Assembly (NCBI GenBank): GCA_965112735.1
Contig: OZ218962.1
Span: 2,790,001-2,854,000 of the forward strand
DNA from: Phaeosaccion multiseriatum
Taxonomy: Eukaryota; Ochrophyta, other classes
Direction of reading: 5' to 3'
DNA: 64,000 nt
The first letter of the stretch is position 1. Each line of letters begins with the position of its first letter. Positions 62,727 to 64,000 of this stretch are shown one piece after another. The position numbers and the translations under genes were made by a program. The notes below the pieces were generated by a model. The model did no database searches. It saw only the letters and a list, made by a program, of their open reading frames with translations, and had not been told where the DNA came from.

Positions 62727-64000
62727 TCATCCGTCGTCGTGCTGCCCCACTCCGCTGTCGTTCTCGTCCTCTAAGCGAGTAACATTGAGCCCCTGGGGTA
62801 GATCTGCGGGCAGCGGGCAGTCTCTCTCTCCCAAGCTTCAGCTCCCTCAGGCCAGCAGGGAGGCCCTCCAAAGGGCACACGTACCACCGTCCCAGCTTCA
62901 GAGTCCGCAGAGAAGCAGGCAGCTCCAATGGGAGGTTAAGGCATTGCCCCATCACCACCTCCTCCACACCGCAAGGAAGGACCAATTGCTGATTAAACTG
63001 TGAGTTCCAGTCAAAAGTGATCTTCTTGAGCGAGGCAGGCAGCTCCACAGGGAGGGTAAAGGCGTACCCCATCATCACCTCCTCCACACCGCAAGGAAGG
63101 AACACGTGCTGATTGAAGTGGTTGACGAATATCATCATCTTCAACGAGGAAGGCAGCTCCAGAGGAAGGTCAAATCCTCTCCCATCTCCACACTATATGG
63201 AAGAGTCACGGGCTGATCGAAATTCTGCCAAATCTGATTTTCTTTAGCGAGGGAGGCAGCTCCAGAGGGAGGTTAAAGTCGCGCCCCATCACCACCTCCT
63301 CCACATCACAAGGAAGGACCACGTGCTGATTGAAGCTCCCACCAAATGTAATCTTCTTGAGCGAGGCAGGCAGCTCCAGTGGGAGGTTAAACTTCTCCCC
63401 CATCACCACCTCCTCCACACCGCAAGGAAGGTCCACGTGCTGATTGAAGAACTTGCGAAATTTAATCTTGTTCAGCGAGGCAGGCAAGTCCAGAGGGAGG
63501 TTAAAGTCACAACCCATCACCACCTCCTCCACACCGCAAGGAAGGTCCAAGTGCTGATTGAAGTGCTGGCCAAATCTGACCTTCTTCAGCGAGGCAGGCA
63601 GGTCCAGTGGGAGGTTAAACTCACGCCCCATCACCACATCCTCCACACCACAAGGAAGGACCACGTGCTGATTGAACCTCCCACCAAATGTAATCTTCTT
63701 GAGCGAGGCAGGAAGCTCCAGTGGTAGGTTAAACTTCTCCCCCATCACCACCTCCTCCACACCACAAGGAAGGACCATCCGCTGATTGAAGAACTTGCGA
63801 AATTTGATCTTCTTCAGCGAGGCAGGGAGGTCCAGAGGGAGGTTAAAGTCACACCCCATCTCCACCTCTTCCACACCGCAAGGAAGGACCACCTGCTGAT
63901 TAAAGCTCCCACCAAACGTAATCTTCTTCAGCGAGGCAGGCAGCTCCAGAGGGAGGTTAAACTTCTCCCCCATCACCACCTCCTCCACACCACAAGGAAG
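62727..64000 (-). pseudogene. FNIP-repeat gene, decayed and running off the right edge
   Basis: The minus-strand sequence entering from the right edge encodes at least eleven FNIP-like half-repeats, alternating FNQHVVLPCGVEEVVMG and FNLPLELPASLKKITFGG. They are more uniform than in the intact gene at 26164. The frame breaks at about 63206 and again near 63170, where continuation needs shifts (FDQPVTLP, then FDLPLELPSSLK are in different frames). It breaks a third time near 62820 within a GAGAGAGA run, after which the expected ending CPLPADLPQGLNVTRLEDE is read in another frame to a stop at 62727. Gene conversion or unequal crossing-over among the repeats would explain their uniformity. Sequencing error is the alternative to pseudogenisation. 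The N-terminus is outside the window. Confidence 0.75.

Noticed and set aside
62850-64000. CRISPR-like regular repeats at the right edge
   Set aside because: The ~115-bp periodicity is that of FNIP protein repeats, with no constant repeat/unique spacer pattern.
1-64000. tRNA, rRNA or snRNA genes
   Set aside because: I scanned the spacers by eye for tRNA-like arms and rRNA cores and saw none; a covariance-model scan would be needed to exclude small RNAs.

Overview
This is nuclear DNA of a eukaryote. Most genes are split into 3-12 exons with GT-AG junctions, introns are full of microsatellites, and there are no bacterial-style operons. Two genes begin with a signal peptide cleaved next to a phenylalanine motif (ASAFAF in the peroxiredoxin Q gene, AQAF in the gene at 59031), the mark of plastids bounded by extra membranes. 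A CFAP410 (cilia/flagella) gene is also present. Together these suggest a flagellate alga with a secondary red plastid, most likely a photosynthetic stramenopile; the species cannot be named from the window.

Layout. 1-2.5 kb: the 3' end of a PPR-SMR gene (+) and an ankyrin gene (-). 2.7-6.4 kb: a CUE-domain protein like CUEDC1 (+). 6.7-10.7 kb: a large ankyrin protein with a CaaX-like end (+). 11.2-12.9 kb: an intronless DUF2828/vWA gene (+). 13.4-15.8 kb: an intronless PPR-SMR gene (-). 16.4-19.1 kb: CFAP410 (+). 19.7-21.8 kb: unknown Ser/Gly-rich protein (-). 22.0-23.6 kb: plastid peroxiredoxin Q (+). 23.9-25.8 kb: a second, almost identical DUF2828 gene (-). 26.2-27.4 kb: an FNIP-type repeat protein (+). 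28.0-28.5 kb: a broken copy of the ankyrin gene's 3' part (-). 28.8-31.1 kb: a riboflavin transporter of the SLC52 type (-). 31.3-39.4 kb: a RAD7-like protein with added SUMO/ubiquitin-reader modules (+). 41.0-43.1 kb: a Maf-type nucleotide pyrophosphatase (-). 44.4-46.0 kb: a coiled-coil protein of a plant-type family (+). 47.4-56.1 kb: a multi-BRCT TopBP1/Dpb11-like protein (-). 56.6-58.7 kb: a METTL13/EEF1AKMT4-type methyltransferase (+). 59.0-61.6 kb: a plastid membrane protein (+). 62.7-64 kb: a decayed FNIP-repeat gene (-).

Three architectural themes stand out. Seven pairs of genes sit head to head and could share promoters. The multi-copy families (PPR-SMR, DUF2828, FNIP) are intronless and occur as oppositely oriented pairs, and an inverted segmental duplication carries the ankyrin 3' end plus DUF2828, with an FNIP gene lying inside the second copy. 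A short motif, GTTGGTGATACAGCAG, is scattered through exons (in both of its open reading frames), an intron and spacers. Every copy that lies in a gene is in that gene's sense direction. It is the best candidate here for an undescribed element.

Functional links are loose. RAD7-like and TopBP1-like both belong to DNA-damage response. Peroxiredoxin Q and the 59-kb gene serve the plastid. The remaining neighbours look unrelated. Exon coordinates below were worked out by hand from splice signals and reading-frame continuity; every multi-exon model except 19708-21802 closes in frame.
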